DNA from: Polaribacter porphyrae
GTDB taxonomy: Bacteria; Bacteroidota; Bacteroidia; Flavobacteriales; Flavobacteriaceae
DNA length: 64,000 bases
Direction: 5' to 3'
Assembly (NCBI RefSeq): GCF_002954685.1
Contig: NZ_MSCN01000001.1
Coordinates: forward strand, 773,600 to 837,599
Position 1 is the first letter of the stretch. Every line of letters starts with the position of its first letter. Shown here one piece after another: positions 54,358-64,000 of the stretch. Below the pieces are notes generated by a model. The model ran no database searches, was not told the origin of the DNA, and saw only the letters and a program-made list of their open reading frames with translations. Position numbers and translations under genes: made by a program.

Positions 54358-56433
54358 ATGACAATTAACACTTTATTCAAAAAATATATTCAATTAGGTT
54401 CTGATGATACTACTTCAAAAACAGAGCTTAAAAAGATTGTTTTATTTAATGTATTCTGTTTAGGCTGGCAATTATTATCAGTAGTAATGGCTGTTGATGA
54501 ATATAAAGAACACAGTTCGTTTTCTGTTATTTTATTGAGTATTGCTATGAGTTCTGCAATTTTTATGATTCAATTTATTCATTATAAAAAACATCATTTA
54601 TTAGGTAGAATTTTGTATTTATTTTTGTTGATAGGTCTTACCTATTGGTACGCAAACTTTCTATTTAAAGAAAACCTTTTAGAGTTTTATTTCTTTTTAG
54701 TTTTTAGTAAAAGTTTAATTTTCATCGATTCTAAAAGAATAAACCTTGTAATTCTTTTTATTGCTTTCCTCCTATTTTTTATTCCTAACTTTTTCTTTCA
54801 TCATTACCCAATCTCAATGTTTAACGATGTTTCAATTGCATTTTTATTTTTTGCAATTTTTATTATCATCAACTATTTTAAAAATATCAACAGAACAAAT
54901 GAAGCTGAATTAGAATCTAAAAAGAACGATTTAGAGAAAATAAATCAATTTCAATCACAGTTTTTTATCAATATTTCTCATGAAATAAGAACACCCTTAA
55001 CTTTAATAAAAGGTCAGATTGATAAACTAAAAGAAAGTGATTTATCATCAAATGAACTAGAAAATATAGAACAGGGTGTAGATGTTCAAGTTTCAAAAAT
55101 AAAGAAAATGGTAGATGATGTTTTAGATTTGGCTAAAATGGAGAGTGCAGATTTTAAAATTAATTTAAAAACAATTAATCTTAACAATCTAATTCATAAG
55201 ATAATTTTGAATTTTGAACCTCTTTTTAAAGAAAAAAATATTGATTTTAAATATACACATAAAGCACAATTATTTATAAAATCTGATGTTATTTATCTAG
55301 AAAGAGCTTTAAATAACATTGTAATTAATGCTTTAAAATATACTGATAGAAATGGAACTGTAAGTATTAATCTAGAATTATCAAAGGATAATGTAATTAT
55401 CAAAATTGAAGATTCAGGAATAGGGTTATCAGAAAAAGATACTAAAAAGATATTTGAACGTTTTTATCAAGCAGATAATTCAATAAACAAAGCTGGAGGA
55501 AGTGGAGTTGGTTTAGCATTTAGTAAAGAAATTATTGAACTCCACAGTGGAAGCTTAACTGTTGAAAGCGAATTAAATAAAGGAAGTGTTTTTAAAATTA
55601 CCATTCCCAAAACTGACGCTGTAAAAGAAATTAAAGTACATAAAGAAGAGATAAAAGAAAAAACATTTCAGTTTGATAAATTAGTTTTGCATCAAAAATC
55701 TTATAAATTTCTTTTGGTTGATGATAATAGAGAAATGAGAGCATATTTAGCTGATATTTTTAAAGAAAACAACTGTTTAGAAGCAGAAAATGGTGCAGAA
55801 GCTTTGAAAATTTTACAAGAAAATAAAGTTGATTTTATCATCACAGATTATATGATGCCTAAAATGAATGGTTTGGATTTTATAAAAAACTTAAAACCTA
55901 TTTATCCAGATATTCCTATAATAATGCTAACAGCTAGATCAGATTCTAAAAGCAAATTAGATGTTTTGAAATTGGGTATTGATGATTATTTAGAAAAACC
56001 TTTTGAGAAGAATGAGTTAATGATTAGAGTTCAAAATTCATTACACAATTATCAGAAAAGAAAAATATACAGAAATGATGAGAATATTCATCATTCAACT
56101 AAAAATACTGAAAATTGGATTCTGAAAGTAAGCAATTATGTTAATAAAAATGTTGCAAATACTTCATTAAAACAAGAAGATATAGCAGAACAATTTCACC
56201 TCTCAAAAAGTTCTTTGTACAGAAAAATAAAGTCTGAAACAGGTTTAACACCAAAAGAATTTATTACTGAAGTAAAACTGCAAAAAGCAAGAACTATTTT
56301 AGAAAATAATCATACTATTTCTTTAAAAGAACTTTCTTCAGAGGTTGGTTTTTTACACAACTCCTATTTTTCAAAGTTGTTTCAAAAAAGATTTGGCACT
56401 TCTCCTTCTAATTTTTCTAAATCAAGAACTTAA
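54358..56433 (+). CDS. Hybrid sensor kinase with receiver and AraC-type HTH
   Basis: 691 aa. Six predicted helices in the first 175 residues, then a histidine kinase core: H208 in FFINISHEIRTPLTLIKGQ, ATP-lid motifs DSGIGLSEKD and GGSGVGLAFSKEI. A receiver domain follows at about 448-565 (LLVDDNREMR, DFIITDYMMPKMNG) and an AraC-type HTH domain at about 585-691 (LKQEDIAEQFHLSKSSLYRKIKSETG). One-protein phosphorelay of the Bacteroidota HTCS-like kind, but with a membrane-helix sensor instead of a two-component beta-propeller. Target unknown. Confidence 0.92.
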   Translation: MTINTLFKKYIQLGSDDTTSKTELKKIVLFNVFCLGWQLLSVVMAVDEYKEHSSFSVILLSIAMSSAIFMIQFIHYKKHHLLGRILYLFLLIGLTYWYANFLFKENLLEFYFFLVFSKSLIFIDSKRINLVILFIAFLLFFIPNFFFHHYPISMFNDVSIAFLFFAIFIIINYFKNINRTNEAELESKKNDLEKINQFQSQFFINISHEIRTPLTLIKGQIDKLKESDLSSNELENIEQGVDVQVSKIKKMVDDVLDLAKMESADFKINLKTINLNNLIHKIILNFEPLFKEKNIDFKYTHKAQLFIKSDVIYLERALNNIVINALKYTDRNGTVSINLELSKDNVIIKIEDSGIGLSEKDTKKIFERFYQADNSINKAGGSGVGLAFSKEIIELHSGSLTVESELNKGSVFKITIPKTDAVKEIKVHKEEIKEKTFQFDKLVLHQKSYKFLLVDDNREMRAYLADIFKENNCLEAENGAEALKILQENKVDFIITDYMMPKMNGLDFIKNLKPIYPDIPIIMLTARSDSKSKLDVLKLGIDDYLEKPFEKNELMIRVQNSLHNYQKRKIYRNDENIHHSTKNTENWILKVSNYVNKNVANTSLKQEDIAEQFHLSKSSLYRKIKSETGLTPKEFITEVKLQKARTILENNHTISLKELSSEVGFLHNSYFSKLFQKRFGTSPSNFSKSRT

Positions 56434-56556
56434 AATGTCATTTTGTCTTTATTTTAAAGGCTTTTCAAGACATTTTGACTTGTTGTTCTTTTAAATTTCT
56501 GATGGTATTGTAATTGATAAGTAATAGTTATAAAGAAAAAATAAATAATATAAACT

Positions 56557-56636
56557 TGTCATTTCGACCTTGTGGAGAAATCTAAAATTAAGGCATTAAG
56601 ATTTTTCGACTGCATTCCATTACGCTCAAAATGACA
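56557..56636. repeat. Dispersed palindromic repeat upstream of clpB
   Basis: TGTCATTTCGACC...GAGAAATCT and, after about 10 nt, AAGATTTTTCGACT...CTCAAAATGACA. Imperfect inverted repeat of the GTCATTTCGA type; it sits just before the clpB start. Confidence 0.65.
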
Positions 56637-56659
56637 GTTGATTTAAAAAACAAAGAAAA

Positions 56660-59266
56660 ATGAATTTTAATAATTATACAACAAAATCACAAGAAACCAT
56701 TCAACTAGCACAACAGTTAGCGCAAGGTTTTGGTCATAATCAAATAGAAAACGAGCATATTTTTAAAGCCTTAACACAAGTTGATGAAAATGTGTTGCCT
56801 TTTTTATTGAAGAAATTAAACATCAATACTGGTGTTATAAATCAAATTTTAGACAAACAATTAGAGAGTTTACCAAAAGTTTCTGGAGCAGAATTAATGT
56901 TATCAAGAGAAGCTGGTAAAACGTTAAATGAAGCATCTATCATCGCTAAAAATATGAAAGACGATTTTGTTTCTATTGAGCATTTAATTTTAGCAATTTT
57001 TAAATCAAAATCTAATATTGCTCAAGTTCTAAAAGACCAAGGAGTAACAGAAAAGCTACTAAAAGCAGCTATTGAGGAACTTCGTAAAGGAGAAAGAGTA
57101 ACTTCTCAAAGTCAAGAAGAAACCTACAATTCATTAAGTAAATACGCTAAAAACTTAAATGATTTAGCGCAAAATGGAAAGTTAGACCCTGTTATTGGAC
57201 GTGATGAAGAAATCCGAAGATTATTACAGATTTTATCACGTAGAACAAAGAATAATCCAATTTTAGTGGGTGAACCTGGAACAGGTAAAACAGCCATTGC
57301 AGAAGGTTTAGCACATAGAATTGTAGATGGTGATGTGCCAGAAAATCTAAAAGATAAACTCATTTTTTCTTTAGATATGGGAGCTTTAATTGCTGGCGCA
57401 AAATACAAAGGTGAGTTTGAAGAGCGTTTAAAGGCAGTAATTAAAGAAGTAACAACTTCGGATGGAGATATTGTGTTGTTTATTGATGAAATCCACACAC
57501 TAATTGGTGCTGGAGGTGGACAAGGTGCAATGGATGCTGCAAACATCTTAAAACCAGCTTTAGCTCGTGGAGAATTGCGAGCAATTGGTGCTACTACTTT
57601 AGATGAATATCAAAAATATTTTGAGAAAGATAAAGCTCTAGAAAGACGTTTTCAAAAGGTTTTGGTTGATGAACCTGATACAGAAAGTGCCATTTCTATT
57701 TTGAGAGGAATCAAGGAAAAATACGAAACACATCACAAAGTTCGTATTAAAGACGAAGCTATTATTGGTGCTGTGGAATTATCGCAAAGATATATTACCA
57801 ACAGATTTTTACCAGATAAAGCTATTGATTTAATGGATGAAGCTGCTTCTAAATTACGAATGGAAATCAATTCGAAACCAGAAGAATTAGATGTTTTAGA
57901 TCGTAAAATAATGCAATTGGAGATTGAAATTGAAGCGATCAAAAGAGAAAAAGATGAAGTAAAATTAAAATCTTTACGAGCAGATTTGGCAAACATCAAA
58001 GAGCAAAGAAATACGATAAATGCAAAATGGAAATCAGAAAAAGAAGTTGTAGATAATATTCAGCAAGCAAAATCTGATATTGAAAACTTTAAATTGGAAG
58101 CTGAAAAAGCAGAACGTGAAGGAGATTATGGTAAAGTTGCAGAAATTAGATATGGAAAAATAAAACAGGCACAAGAGAAACTTGAAGAATACCAGCAAAT
58201 ATTAGCTGAAAATCAAAATGAGAAATCTTTAATTAAAGAGGAAGTAAATTTAGATGATATTGCAGAAGTTATTGCAAAATGGACAGGAATTCCTGTTACT
58301 AAAATGATTCAGTCTGAACGTGAAAAATTACTAAAATTAGAAGATCAATTACATAAAAGAGTTGTTGGGCAAGAAGAAGCCATTGTTGCCATTTCTGATG
58401 CTGTAAGACGTTCTAAAGCAGGTTTGCAAAATCCAAATAAACCTATTGGAAGCTTCCTGTTTTTAGGAACTACAGGAGTTGGAAAAACAGAATTGGCAAA
58501 AGCATTGGCTGAATATTTGTTTGACGATGAGAATGCAATGACTAGGATTGATATGAGCGAATATCAAGAGCGTCATTCAGTTAGTAGATTGGTTGGTGCA
58601 CCTCCAGGTTATGTAGGTTATGATGAAGGTGGACAGTTGACTGAAGCTGTAAGAAGAAGACCTTATTCTGTGGTACTTTTAGATGAAATTGAAAAAGCAC
58701 ATCCAGATACTTTTAATGTGTTATTACAGGTTTTAGATGAAGGTAGATTGACAGATAACAAAGGGCGAGTTGCAAATTTTAAAAATGCAATAATTATTAT
58801 GACTTCAAATATGGGTAGTCATATTATTCAAGAAAAATTTGCAGATCCAAAAGCAGATTTAGATGCTGTAACAGAATTGGCAAAAATTGAAGTTTTAGGG
58901 TTGTTAAAACAATCTGTAAGACCTGAATTTTTAAACAGAATTGATGATATAATTATGTTTACACCATTAAATCAGAGTGATATCTTTGAAATTGTTCGTT
59001 TGCAAATCGATCATTTACAGAAAATGATTGCCAAACAAGAAATTACGTTAGATGCTACAGATGAAGCAATTAAATATCTGGCTAAAAAAGGGTATCAACC
59101 AGAATTTGGAGCAAGACCTGTAAAAAGAGTCATTCAGAAAGAAGTATTAAATCAGTTGTCTAAAGAAATTTTATCTGGAAAAATAACAACTGATAGTATT
59201 ATTTTATTAGATGCCTTTGATGATAAATTGGTTTTTAGAAACCAATCTGATTTGGTAACTCACTAA
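56660..59266 (+). CDS. clpB: ATP-dependent disaggregase ClpB
   Basis: 868 aa. Two Clp_N repeats (about 1-140), AAA-1 with Walker A GEPGTGKT, the coiled-coil middle domain (about 405-530, [20 protein letters not shown]), AAA-2 with Walker A GTTGVGKT and the C-terminal D2-small domain. No ClpP-binding loop, as in ClpB. It extracts polypeptides from aggregates with DnaK. Single gene with its own terminator. Confidence 0.97.
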   Translation: MNFNNYTTKSQETIQLAQQLAQGFGHNQIENEHIFKALTQVDENVLPFLLKKLNINTGVINQILDKQLESLPKVSGAELMLSREAGKTLNEASIIAKNMKDDFVSIEHLILAIFKSKSNIAQVLKDQGVTEKLLKAAIEELRKGERVTSQSQEETYNSLSKYAKNLNDLAQNGKLDPVIGRDEEIRRLLQILSRRTKNNPILVGEPGTGKTAIAEGLAHRIVDGDVPENLKDKLIFSLDMGALIAGAKYKGEFEERLKAVIKEVTTSDGDIVLFIDEIHTLIGAGGGQGAMDAANILKPALARGELRAIGATTLDEYQKYFEKDKALERRFQKVLVDEPDTESAISILRGIKEKYETHHKVRIKDEAIIGAVELSQRYITNRFLPDKAIDLMDEAASKLRMEINSKPEELDVLDRKIMQLEIEIEAIKREKDEVKLKSLRADLANIKEQRNTINAKWKSEKEVVDNIQQAKSDIENFKLEAEKAEREGDYGKVAEIRYGKIKQAQEKLEEYQQILAENQNEKSLIKEEVNLDDIAEVIAKWTGIPVTKMIQSEREKLLKLEDQLHKRVVGQEEAIVAISDAVRRSKAGLQNPNKPIGSFLFLGTTGVGKTELAKALAEYLFDDENAMTRIDMSEYQERHSVSRLVGAPPGYVGYDEGGQLTEAVRRRPYSVVLLDEIEKAHPDTFNVLLQVLDEGRLTDNKGRVANFKNAIIIMTSNMGSHIIQEKFADPKADLDAVTELAKIEVLGLLKQSVRPEFLNRIDDIIMFTPLNQSDIFEIVRLQIDHLQKMIAKQEITLDATDEAIKYLAKKGYQPEFGARPVKRVIQKEVLNQLSKEILSGKITTDSIILLDAFDDKLVFRNQSDLVTH

Positions 59267-59285
59267 AAAATAAATTGGAGGATTT

Positions 59286-59326
59286 TGAAAAAGTGGTGTT
59301 TTAAAAAACATCGCTTTTTCTTTTTT
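59286..59326 (+). terminator. Terminator after clpB
   Basis: GAAAAAGTGGTGTTTT / AAAAACATCGCTTTTTC, a stem with two G.U-type pairs, followed by T-rich sequence. Confidence 0.75.
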
Positions 59327-59355
59327 GTTTATATTCGTTACTCAAATCTAACCTT

Positions 59356-59853
59356 ATGAAAAAATATTTCCTTCTTCTTGTCTTTACTTTTACTTTATTA
59401 AGTGCATGTTCAAGTGATGATACTACTGTTTACTATTTAATTCGTCATGCAGAAAAAGACAGAACTGACCCTACAAATAGAAATCCTAATTTAAATTTTG
59501 AAGGCGAAAAAAGAGCTCAAAGATGGGCAGAATATTTTAAAGATATTCATTTAGATGCAGTATATTCAACACAATACAATAGAACTATAGAAACTGCTAC
59601 ACCAACAGCTCAAACTAAAAAAATAAAATTAGAAAAATATAATCCTAGAAACATGTATGATTCTGTATTTCAATCAGAAACCAAAGGTAAATCTGTATTA
59701 ATAGTTGGTCATAGTAATACAACTCCTGCTTTCACAAATCTTATTTTAGGAGAAAAGAAATATCAAAATATGGATGATAACGATAATGCTAGTTTATATA
59801 TGGTGACTATTTCTGGAGATAAAAAAACAAGTGAAGTTTTGAAAGTGGATTAA
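59356..59853 (+). CDS. Histidine phosphatase (SixA-like) lipoprotein
   Basis: 165 aa. Lipobox LLSAC (C18), then YYLIRHAEKDRTDPT with the phosphohistidine H31, NFEGEKRAQRWAEYF, TQYNRTIETATPTA and the second active-site His in LIVGHSNTTPAF. A small phosphoglycerate-mutase-fold phosphatase; the substrate cannot be predicted. It overlaps the end of the convergent DUF6503 gene by 4 nt. Confidence 0.88.
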   Translation: MKKYFLLLVFTFTLLSACSSDDTTVYYLIRHAEKDRTDPTNRNPNLNFEGEKRAQRWAEYFKDIHLDAVYSTQYNRTIETATPTAQTKKIKLEKYNPRNMYDSVFQSETKGKSVLIVGHSNTTPAFTNLILGEKKYQNMDDNDNASLYMVTISGDKKTSEVLKVD

Positions 59854-60578
59854 TCAAAAATATCAACTTGAATATCCTCCAAAACAATTTCAGAAACTTT
59901 TTCTAATTCATTGTTTTCAAATACTTTGTCTAAACCAGTTAATGTAATATCCTTATTTAAAGGCTTGTAGTTATGATAATCTACAAAACGAATGCCTTCT
60001 TTATAACATTGTTCTTTTAATACTCTAAAACGTTTTCCACCTCCATTTGTATGATATGAATAGGCTAAATAATCAACTAAAAAATCACTTTTAGCTATCC
60101 AATAAATAAAAACATCTTCAAAATCCTCTCCTCCTCCATCTTTAGAAAAGGTAATTTCAACTTTATAATATTCTCTATCTTTTATTGTTGATGATGGCAG
60201 TAATTTTTTATGAACTGCTTTATCATTTAAACCAAAAGGTAATACAGAAAAATAATGAACTGAATTTATAGAATTACGATATTTTGAAATCATTGAATCT
60301 GAAACTTTTACAGGTTCTGCATTTTCTAATCTTTTAAAACCTTCATTTGATAAAATGTCTTTAATAGAATCAAAAGATCTAATTAACAGAAAATTACCAT
60401 TTTCTCTAACTGCTTTATACTGTATATCTCTGAACTTAAAAGTAATTTCAGAATTGGCAACTTTATCAACTCCAGAACTGATAATAGATTTATCAATTAT
60501 CTCTTGTGCTGTCAATTCTTTTGTTTTAGAAGAACAACCAACTGCAAATAGAATCAATAAAAAATACAAATACTTCAT
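59850..60578 (-). CDS. DUF6503-family lipoprotein
   Basis: 242 aa. Lipobox LFAVGC, then the DUF6503 pattern: TAQEIIDKSIISSGVDKVANSEITFKFRDIQYKAVR, FSVLPFGLNDKAVHKKLLP and YWIAKSDFLVDYLAYSYHTNGGGKRFRV. Conserved in Flavobacteriia; function unknown. Convergent with the SixA-like gene. Confidence 0.82.
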   Translation of the reverse strand: MKYLYFLLILFAVGCSSKTKELTAQEIIDKSIISSGVDKVANSEITFKFRDIQYKAVRENGNFLLIRSFDSIKDILSNEGFKRLENAEPVKVSDSMISKYRNSINSVHYFSVLPFGLNDKAVHKKLLPSSTIKDREYYKVEITFSKDGGGEDFEDVFIYWIAKSDFLVDYLAYSYHTNGGGKRFRVLKEQCYKEGIRFVDYHNYKPLNKDITLTGLDKVFENNELEKVSEIVLEDIQVDIFD

Positions 60579-60643
60579 AAAGTTTTTTTGATTTTGTCGA
60601 GATTACATTACAAAATTACACTTCTTTATTTTAATCAAAAACG

Positions 60644-60651
60644 TATCTTTG
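60644..60651 (+). promoter_or_regulatory. Possible -7 element for smpB
   Basis: TATCTTTG, a perfect TAnnTTTG match 26 nt before the smpB GTG start; no clear -33 element. Confidence 0.4.
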
Positions 60652-60677
60652 TTTAAATTTAAAATCAATCTGTAATA

Positions 60678-61139
60678 GTGCAGAAAAAAATAAACATTCA
60701 AAATAAAAAAGCACGTTTCGAATATGAAATTCTAGACAAATATGTTGCTGGAATTCAATTAACTGGAACAGAGATTAAATCAATTCGATTAAGTCAGGCT
60801 AGAATTACAGAAAGCTTTTGCGAGTTTAATGATAGAGGAGAATTGTTTATTGTAAATATGTATATTCAAGAATATATGTATGGTCATCACTTTAATCACA
60901 GACCAAAAAGTGAAAGACGTTTGCTTTTGAATAAACGCGAATTGCGTAGTTTAAAAAAAGATGTAGAAGCAAAAGGGAATACTATTGTTCCTTTAAAATT
61001 ATTTATTAATGATAGAGGTTTTGCCAAGTTAGAAATTGCTTTAGCAAAAGGAAAACAAACGCATGACAAACGTAATGTTATTAAAGACAGAGATAATAAG
61101 CGTGATTTAGCACGCATTAAAAAAAGCTTTAATGCTTAA
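60678..61139 (+). CDS. smpB: SsrA-binding protein SmpB
   Basis: 153 aa, starting at a GTG (60678). ARFEYEILDKYVAGIQLTGTEIKSIRLSQARITESFCEF, VNMYIQEY, and the C-terminal basic tail (KGKQTHDKRNVIKDRDNKRDLARIKK) are typical. It delivers tmRNA to stalled ribosomes for trans-translation. It overlaps the maf gene by 8 nt. Confidence 0.96.
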   Translation: MQKKINIQNKKARFEYEILDKYVAGIQLTGTEIKSIRLSQARITESFCEFNDRGELFIVNMYIQEYMYGHHFNHRPKSERRLLLNKRELRSLKKDVEAKGNTIVPLKLFINDRGFAKLEIALAKGKQTHDKRNVIKDRDNKRDLARIKKSFNA

Positions 61140-61710
61140 AGAAAAATTAAAAGATTACCATATTATTTTAGCTTCAAAATCTCCTAGAAGACAACAATTT
61201 TTTAAAGATTTAAATATTGACTTTACCATTAAAACTATTGAAGTTGATGAAATTTATCCAAAAGAATTAAAAGGATTAGAAATTACTGATTTTTTAGCAG
61301 ATTTAAAATCGAAAGCATTTAAAAATCTATCAGAAAATGATATTTTAATTACTTCAGATACTATTGTTTGGTTAGATGATAAAGCTTTAGGAAAACCCAA
61401 AGATGAAACCGACGCATATAATATGTTAAGAAGTTTGTCTGGAAAAAATCATGATGTTATTACATCAATTTGTATAAAATCTAATCATTTTCTAAAGATA
61501 GTTAATGATGTAACTACAGTTTCTTTTAAAGATTTGACTGATGAAGAAATATGGTATTACATTAAAAATTACAAACCTTTTGATAAGGCAGGAGCTTATG
61601 GTATTCAAGAATGGATAGGTTTTATAGCTATAGATAAGATAGAAGGCAGTTACTTTAATGTAGTAGGTTTACCTGTTCATAAACTCTACAAAGAATTGGT
61701 GAATTTATAA
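61132..61710 (+). CDS. maf: Maf-family nucleoside triphosphate pyrophosphatase
   Basis: 192 aa. Family motifs ASKSPRRQQFF, SDTIVWLDDKALGKPKD and KAGAYGIQEWIGFIAIDKIEGSYFNVVGLP. Hydrolyses non-canonical or excess nucleotides (dTTP, UTP and modified forms in characterised members) and was linked to septum formation. Translationally coupled to smpB. Confidence 0.93.
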   Translation: MLKEKLKDYHIILASKSPRRQQFFKDLNIDFTIKTIEVDEIYPKELKGLEITDFLADLKSKAFKNLSENDILITSDTIVWLDDKALGKPKDETDAYNMLRSLSGKNHDVITSICIKSNHFLKIVNDVTTVSFKDLTDEEIWYYIKNYKPFDKAGAYGIQEWIGFIAIDKIEGSYFNVVGLPVHKLYKELVNL

Positions 61711-61769
61711 ACTCAAACTTCAAATAAAAGTTTATTTTTACCCAAAATTTTACAATACACACTTATATA

Positions 61770-62723
61770 ATGAAAAAATACACATACACAGAAAAGAAAG
61801 ATACGCGTTCTGGTTTTGGTGATGGTTTAACAGAATTAGGTAGAAAAAATTCTAACGTAGTTGCTTTATGTGCAGACTTAATTGGTTCTTTAAAAATGAA
61901 TCAGTTTATAGAAGAAAATCCTGATCGTTTTTTTCAAGTTGGTATTGCAGAAGCAAATATGATGGGTATTGCTGCAGGTTTAACTATTGGTGGTAAAATA
62001 CCTTTTACAGGTACTTTTGCGAACTTTTCAACAGGAAGAGTTTATGATCAAATTCGTCAATCTATTGCGTATTCTGGAAAAAATGTGAAAATTTGTGCTT
62101 CTCATGCAGGAGTTACTTTAGGTGAAGATGGTGCTACACACCAAATTTTAGAAGACATTGGTTTGATGAAAATGTTACCTGGAATGACCGTAATTAATCC
62201 ATGTGATTACAATCAAACAAAAGCTGCTACAATTGCAATTGCAGATTTTGATGGCCCTGTATATTTACGTTTTGGACGACCAAAAGTTCCGGTTTTTATG
62301 CCTGAAGATGCAAAATTCGAAATTGGTAAAGGAATAAAATTAACAGAAGGTACAGATGTTACTATTGTAGCCACAGGTCATTTAGTTTGGGAGTCTTTAC
62401 AAGCTGCTGAACAATTAGAAGCTGAAGGTATTTCTGTAGAAGTAATAAATATTCATACAATTAAACCTTTAGATGAAGAAATCATCTTAAAATCTGTGGC
62501 AAAAACAGGTTGTATTGTAACTGCTGAAGAACATAACATTATTGGGGGATTAGGAGAAAGCGTAGCTAGAACTTTAGCATTGAACACTCCTACTCCACAA
62601 GAATTTGTAGGTACGAATGATACTTTTGGAGAATCAGGAACACCTGCACAATTGATGGCTAAATATGGTTTAGATGCAAATGCTTTAGTAAAAGCTGTTA
62701 AAAAAGTAATTTCTAGGAAATAA
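61770..62723 (+). CDS. Transketolase, C-terminal subunit
   Basis: 317 aa. Equivalent to the pyrimidine-binding and C-terminal domains of transketolase: QVGIAEANMMGIAAGL, FTGTFANFSTGRVYDQIRQS, CASHAGVTLGEDGATHQILEDIGLM, YLRFGRPKVPVF and EEHNIIGGLGE. It forms a split transketolase with a separate ThDP-binding N-terminal subunit of about 280 aa. In many Flavobacteriia the two are adjacent, but here maf lies upstream and no N-terminal subunit gene is in the window. Confidence 0.9.
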   Translation: MKKYTYTEKKDTRSGFGDGLTELGRKNSNVVALCADLIGSLKMNQFIEENPDRFFQVGIAEANMMGIAAGLTIGGKIPFTGTFANFSTGRVYDQIRQSIAYSGKNVKICASHAGVTLGEDGATHQILEDIGLMKMLPGMTVINPCDYNQTKAATIAIADFDGPVYLRFGRPKVPVFMPEDAKFEIGKGIKLTEGTDVTIVATGHLVWESLQAAEQLEAEGISVEVINIHTIKPLDEEIILKSVAKTGCIVTAEEHNIIGGLGESVARTLALNTPTPQEFVGTNDTFGESGTPAQLMAKYGLDANALVKAVKKVISRK

Positions 62724-62776
62724 TAACGTTTTGTGTTTACAAAGCGTCTTTACATAAATAGATAAATTTAATCGAT

Positions 62777-63385
62777 ATGAAAAAAATAATTTTAATAGTA
62801 TTTCTAGCTTTTGGCTTAAGTCAAATGTCAAATGCCCAAATCAATTTCGGTATTAAAGGTGGTATTAACTACAATTCAAATTCAGTTGAAGGAGTTAACG
62901 GTGCTGGACAAGATATTTTTAATGGTGCAAAAAGTAAAACAGGGTATCATGCAGGTGTATGGTTGCGTTTAAAATTGCCTGTTGTTGGTTTATATTTACG
63001 TCCAGAATTAGTTTACACAAATTTAGAAAATGAAGTATTTTATACAGAAGCAGCCAAAACTACTACACATACTTTTCAAAAATTAGATATTCCTGTATTA
63101 TTAGGAAAGAAAATTTTTGGAATTGGTAATGTTTTTATTGGACCTTCTTTTCAATATATTTTAGATTCAGATTTTAGTGTTTCTGATATTTCTAGTGTAG
63201 ATGGTGATGGTTTTACAGTAGGTTTACAATTTGGTGGTGGAGTTGAATTTGGAAAATTAGGTATAGATATAAGATGGGAAAGAGCTTTTTCTGATGTAGA
63301 ATCTTCTTTTGTTGGTAATCTTGGAAATGCAAGTTATGACACTAGAATTAACCAAATTATTATTGGGCTTTCTTATCAGCTATAA
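62777..63385 (+). CDS. Outer-membrane beta-barrel protein (OMP_b-brl_2 type)
   Basis: 202 aa. Signal peptide (LAFGLSQMSNAQ), then NFGIKGGINYNSNS and alternating beta-strands ending IIIGLSYQL with a terminal hydrophobic residue. Belongs to the small porin-like group common in Bacteroidota; substrate unknown. Followed by a strong terminator. Confidence 0.85.
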   Translation: MKKIILIVFLAFGLSQMSNAQINFGIKGGINYNSNSVEGVNGAGQDIFNGAKSKTGYHAGVWLRLKLPVVGLYLRPELVYTNLENEVFYTEAAKTTTHTFQKLDIPVLLGKKIFGIGNVFIGPSFQYILDSDFSVSDISSVDGDGFTVGLQFGGGVEFGKLGIDIRWERAFSDVESSFVGNLGNASYDTRINQIIIGLSYQL

Positions 63386-63404
63386 AATTTTAAGAAAGGA
63401 TAAA

Positions 63405-63445
63405 AAAAACAGGGTTGTATTTTAAAAATACAACCCTGTTTTTTT
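63405..63445. terminator. Strong bidirectional terminator
   Basis: Perfect stem AACAGGGTTGTATTT / AAATACAACCCTGTT with A and T runs on both sides. Shared by the outer-membrane protein and bcp genes, which converge here. Confidence 0.9.
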
Positions 63446-63461
63446 ATTTGTAAATTATGTA

Positions 63462-63914
63462 TTAACCCAAAATTTGCTCTGTATGAGCTTTCGTTTTTAC
63501 TTTAGTAATCACTTCTTCTATTAGACCATTTTCATCAATTACAAAAGTAGTTCTATGAATTCCATCATATTCTCTTCCCATAAACTTTTTTGGTCCCCAA
63601 ACTCCAAAAGCTTCAATGACAGCTTTATCTTCATCAGCCAATAAAGGATATGGAAAATCATATTTATTTTTAAAATTAGATTGTCTTTTAGCTGAATCTG
63701 CACTTACACCTAAAACATCATATCCTTTAGCAACAAAAGATTTATAGTTATCACTCAAGTTACATGCTTCTGCTGTACAACCAGGTGTACTAGCTTTAGG
63801 GTAAAAGAATAATACTAATTTCTTTCCTTTATAATCTTCTAGTTTTATACTATTTCCATCTTGATCTTTCGCTTCAAACTGTGGAGCCTTATCTCCTATT
63901 TTTAATGATGTCAT
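63462..63914 (-). CDS. bcp: Thioredoxin-dependent peroxiredoxin Bcp
   Basis: 150 aa. PKASTPGCTAEACNLSD has the peroxidatic C46 and resolving C51, as in the BCP/PrxQ group with an intramolecular disulfide. It reduces H2O2 and organic hydroperoxides using thioredoxin. The typical FFYPKASTPGC and FVIDENG blocks are complete. It has a good promoter upstream. Confidence 0.96.
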   Translation of the reverse strand: MTSLKIGDKAPQFEAKDQDGNSIKLEDYKGKKLVLFFYPKASTPGCTAEACNLSDNYKSFVAKGYDVLGVSADSAKRQSNFKNKYDFPYPLLADEDKAVIEAFGVWGPKKFMGREYDGIHRTTFVIDENGLIEEVITKVKTKAHTEQILG

Positions 63915-63944
63915 TTTGTTTTATTTATTTTTAAATAATTTAAA

Positions 63945-63976
63945 CAAAAATACAATAAATCAAATATTAAATTCAA
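63945..63976 (-). promoter_or_regulatory. Promoter of bcp
   Basis: Read on the minus strand: TTG, 21-nt spacer, TATTTTTG. Matches TTTG/TAnnTTTG apart from the shortened -33 element. Transcription would start about 25 nt before the ATG. Confidence 0.55.
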
Positions 63977-64000
63977 TTAAAGATGTTTACTTTTGTCTTA

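Overview
The window is about 64 kb of strongly AT-rich chromosome from a member of the Bacteroidota, most likely a marine Flavobacteriaceae of the Polaribacter/Tenacibaculum type (inference). The evidence is: promoters of the TTTG-N18..21-TAnnTTTG type, weak or absent Shine-Dalgarno sequences, a type IX secretion sorting domain, a fused HisB and HisIE, LytTR regulators, DUF4251/DUF5777/DUF6503-type lipoproteins and barrels, and a bacillithiol-type YtxJ protein.

Layout. 1-1090: a secreted coiled-coil protein flanked by attC-like sequences. 1206-9168: the complete histidine operon hisG-D-C-B-H-A-F-IE, preceded by a leader peptide with four consecutive His codons and an attenuator. Almost every junction of this operon carries a palindromic repeat. 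One repeat lies in frame inside hisA and another forms the N-terminus of hisH. 9169-10140: decayed IS and gene fragments. 10159-20573: a DUF5694 protein, a TMEM175-like channel with a membrane LytTR regulator, a DMT exporter, two tandem 67-aa winged-helix-like proteins, an MltF-like lytic transglycosylase, a TesA-like lipoprotein esterase divergent from a YbbA/YbbP-type ABC system, and a DoxX-like protein. 20814-23078: an acyl-CoA oxidase-like enzyme.

23295-29258 is a defence island. It holds a convergent antitoxin-like/ParE-like pair, a tRNA-like remnant, and a five-gene minus-strand operon: a 57-aa basic protein, an LRAT-fold protein with a membrane anchor, a 2TM-NUDIX protein, a CD-NTase and an E2-like protein. 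This is a CBASS locus of the short type II kind with a membrane effector. It is divergent from a three-gene plus-strand unit: an ECF-sigma-like protein, a 133-aa unknown and an ImmA/IrrE metalloprotease. By position this unit resembles the CapH/CapP regulators of other CBASS loci, but with a sigma-like protein in place of the usual HTH repressor. This is the best candidate for an undescribed system. A 1.06-kb gene-free stretch follows.

30322-36456 is the RDD / SpoIIM-like / DUF4129 / DUF4350 / MoxR / DUF58 envelope module. 36504-43910 holds DUF805, DUF4251, a pseudouridine synthase, a small CPXCG protein, an MDR reductase, a fused 2-oxoacid dehydrogenase E1, an Lrp regulator, an M14 carboxypeptidase and an XRE regulator with palindromic operator candidates. 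43944-50859 contains two mirrored paralogous modules (OB-fold protein, YceI, DUF5777 barrel) around a sensor-LytTR protein; one copy also has a c-type cytochrome. 50886-63914 is mostly housekeeping: a helicase, YtxJ, an LRR-T9SS protein, a hybrid sensor kinase, ClpB, SmpB, Maf, the C-terminal transketolase subunit, an outer-membrane barrel and Bcp.

No complete tRNA, no rRNA and no CRISPR array was seen.
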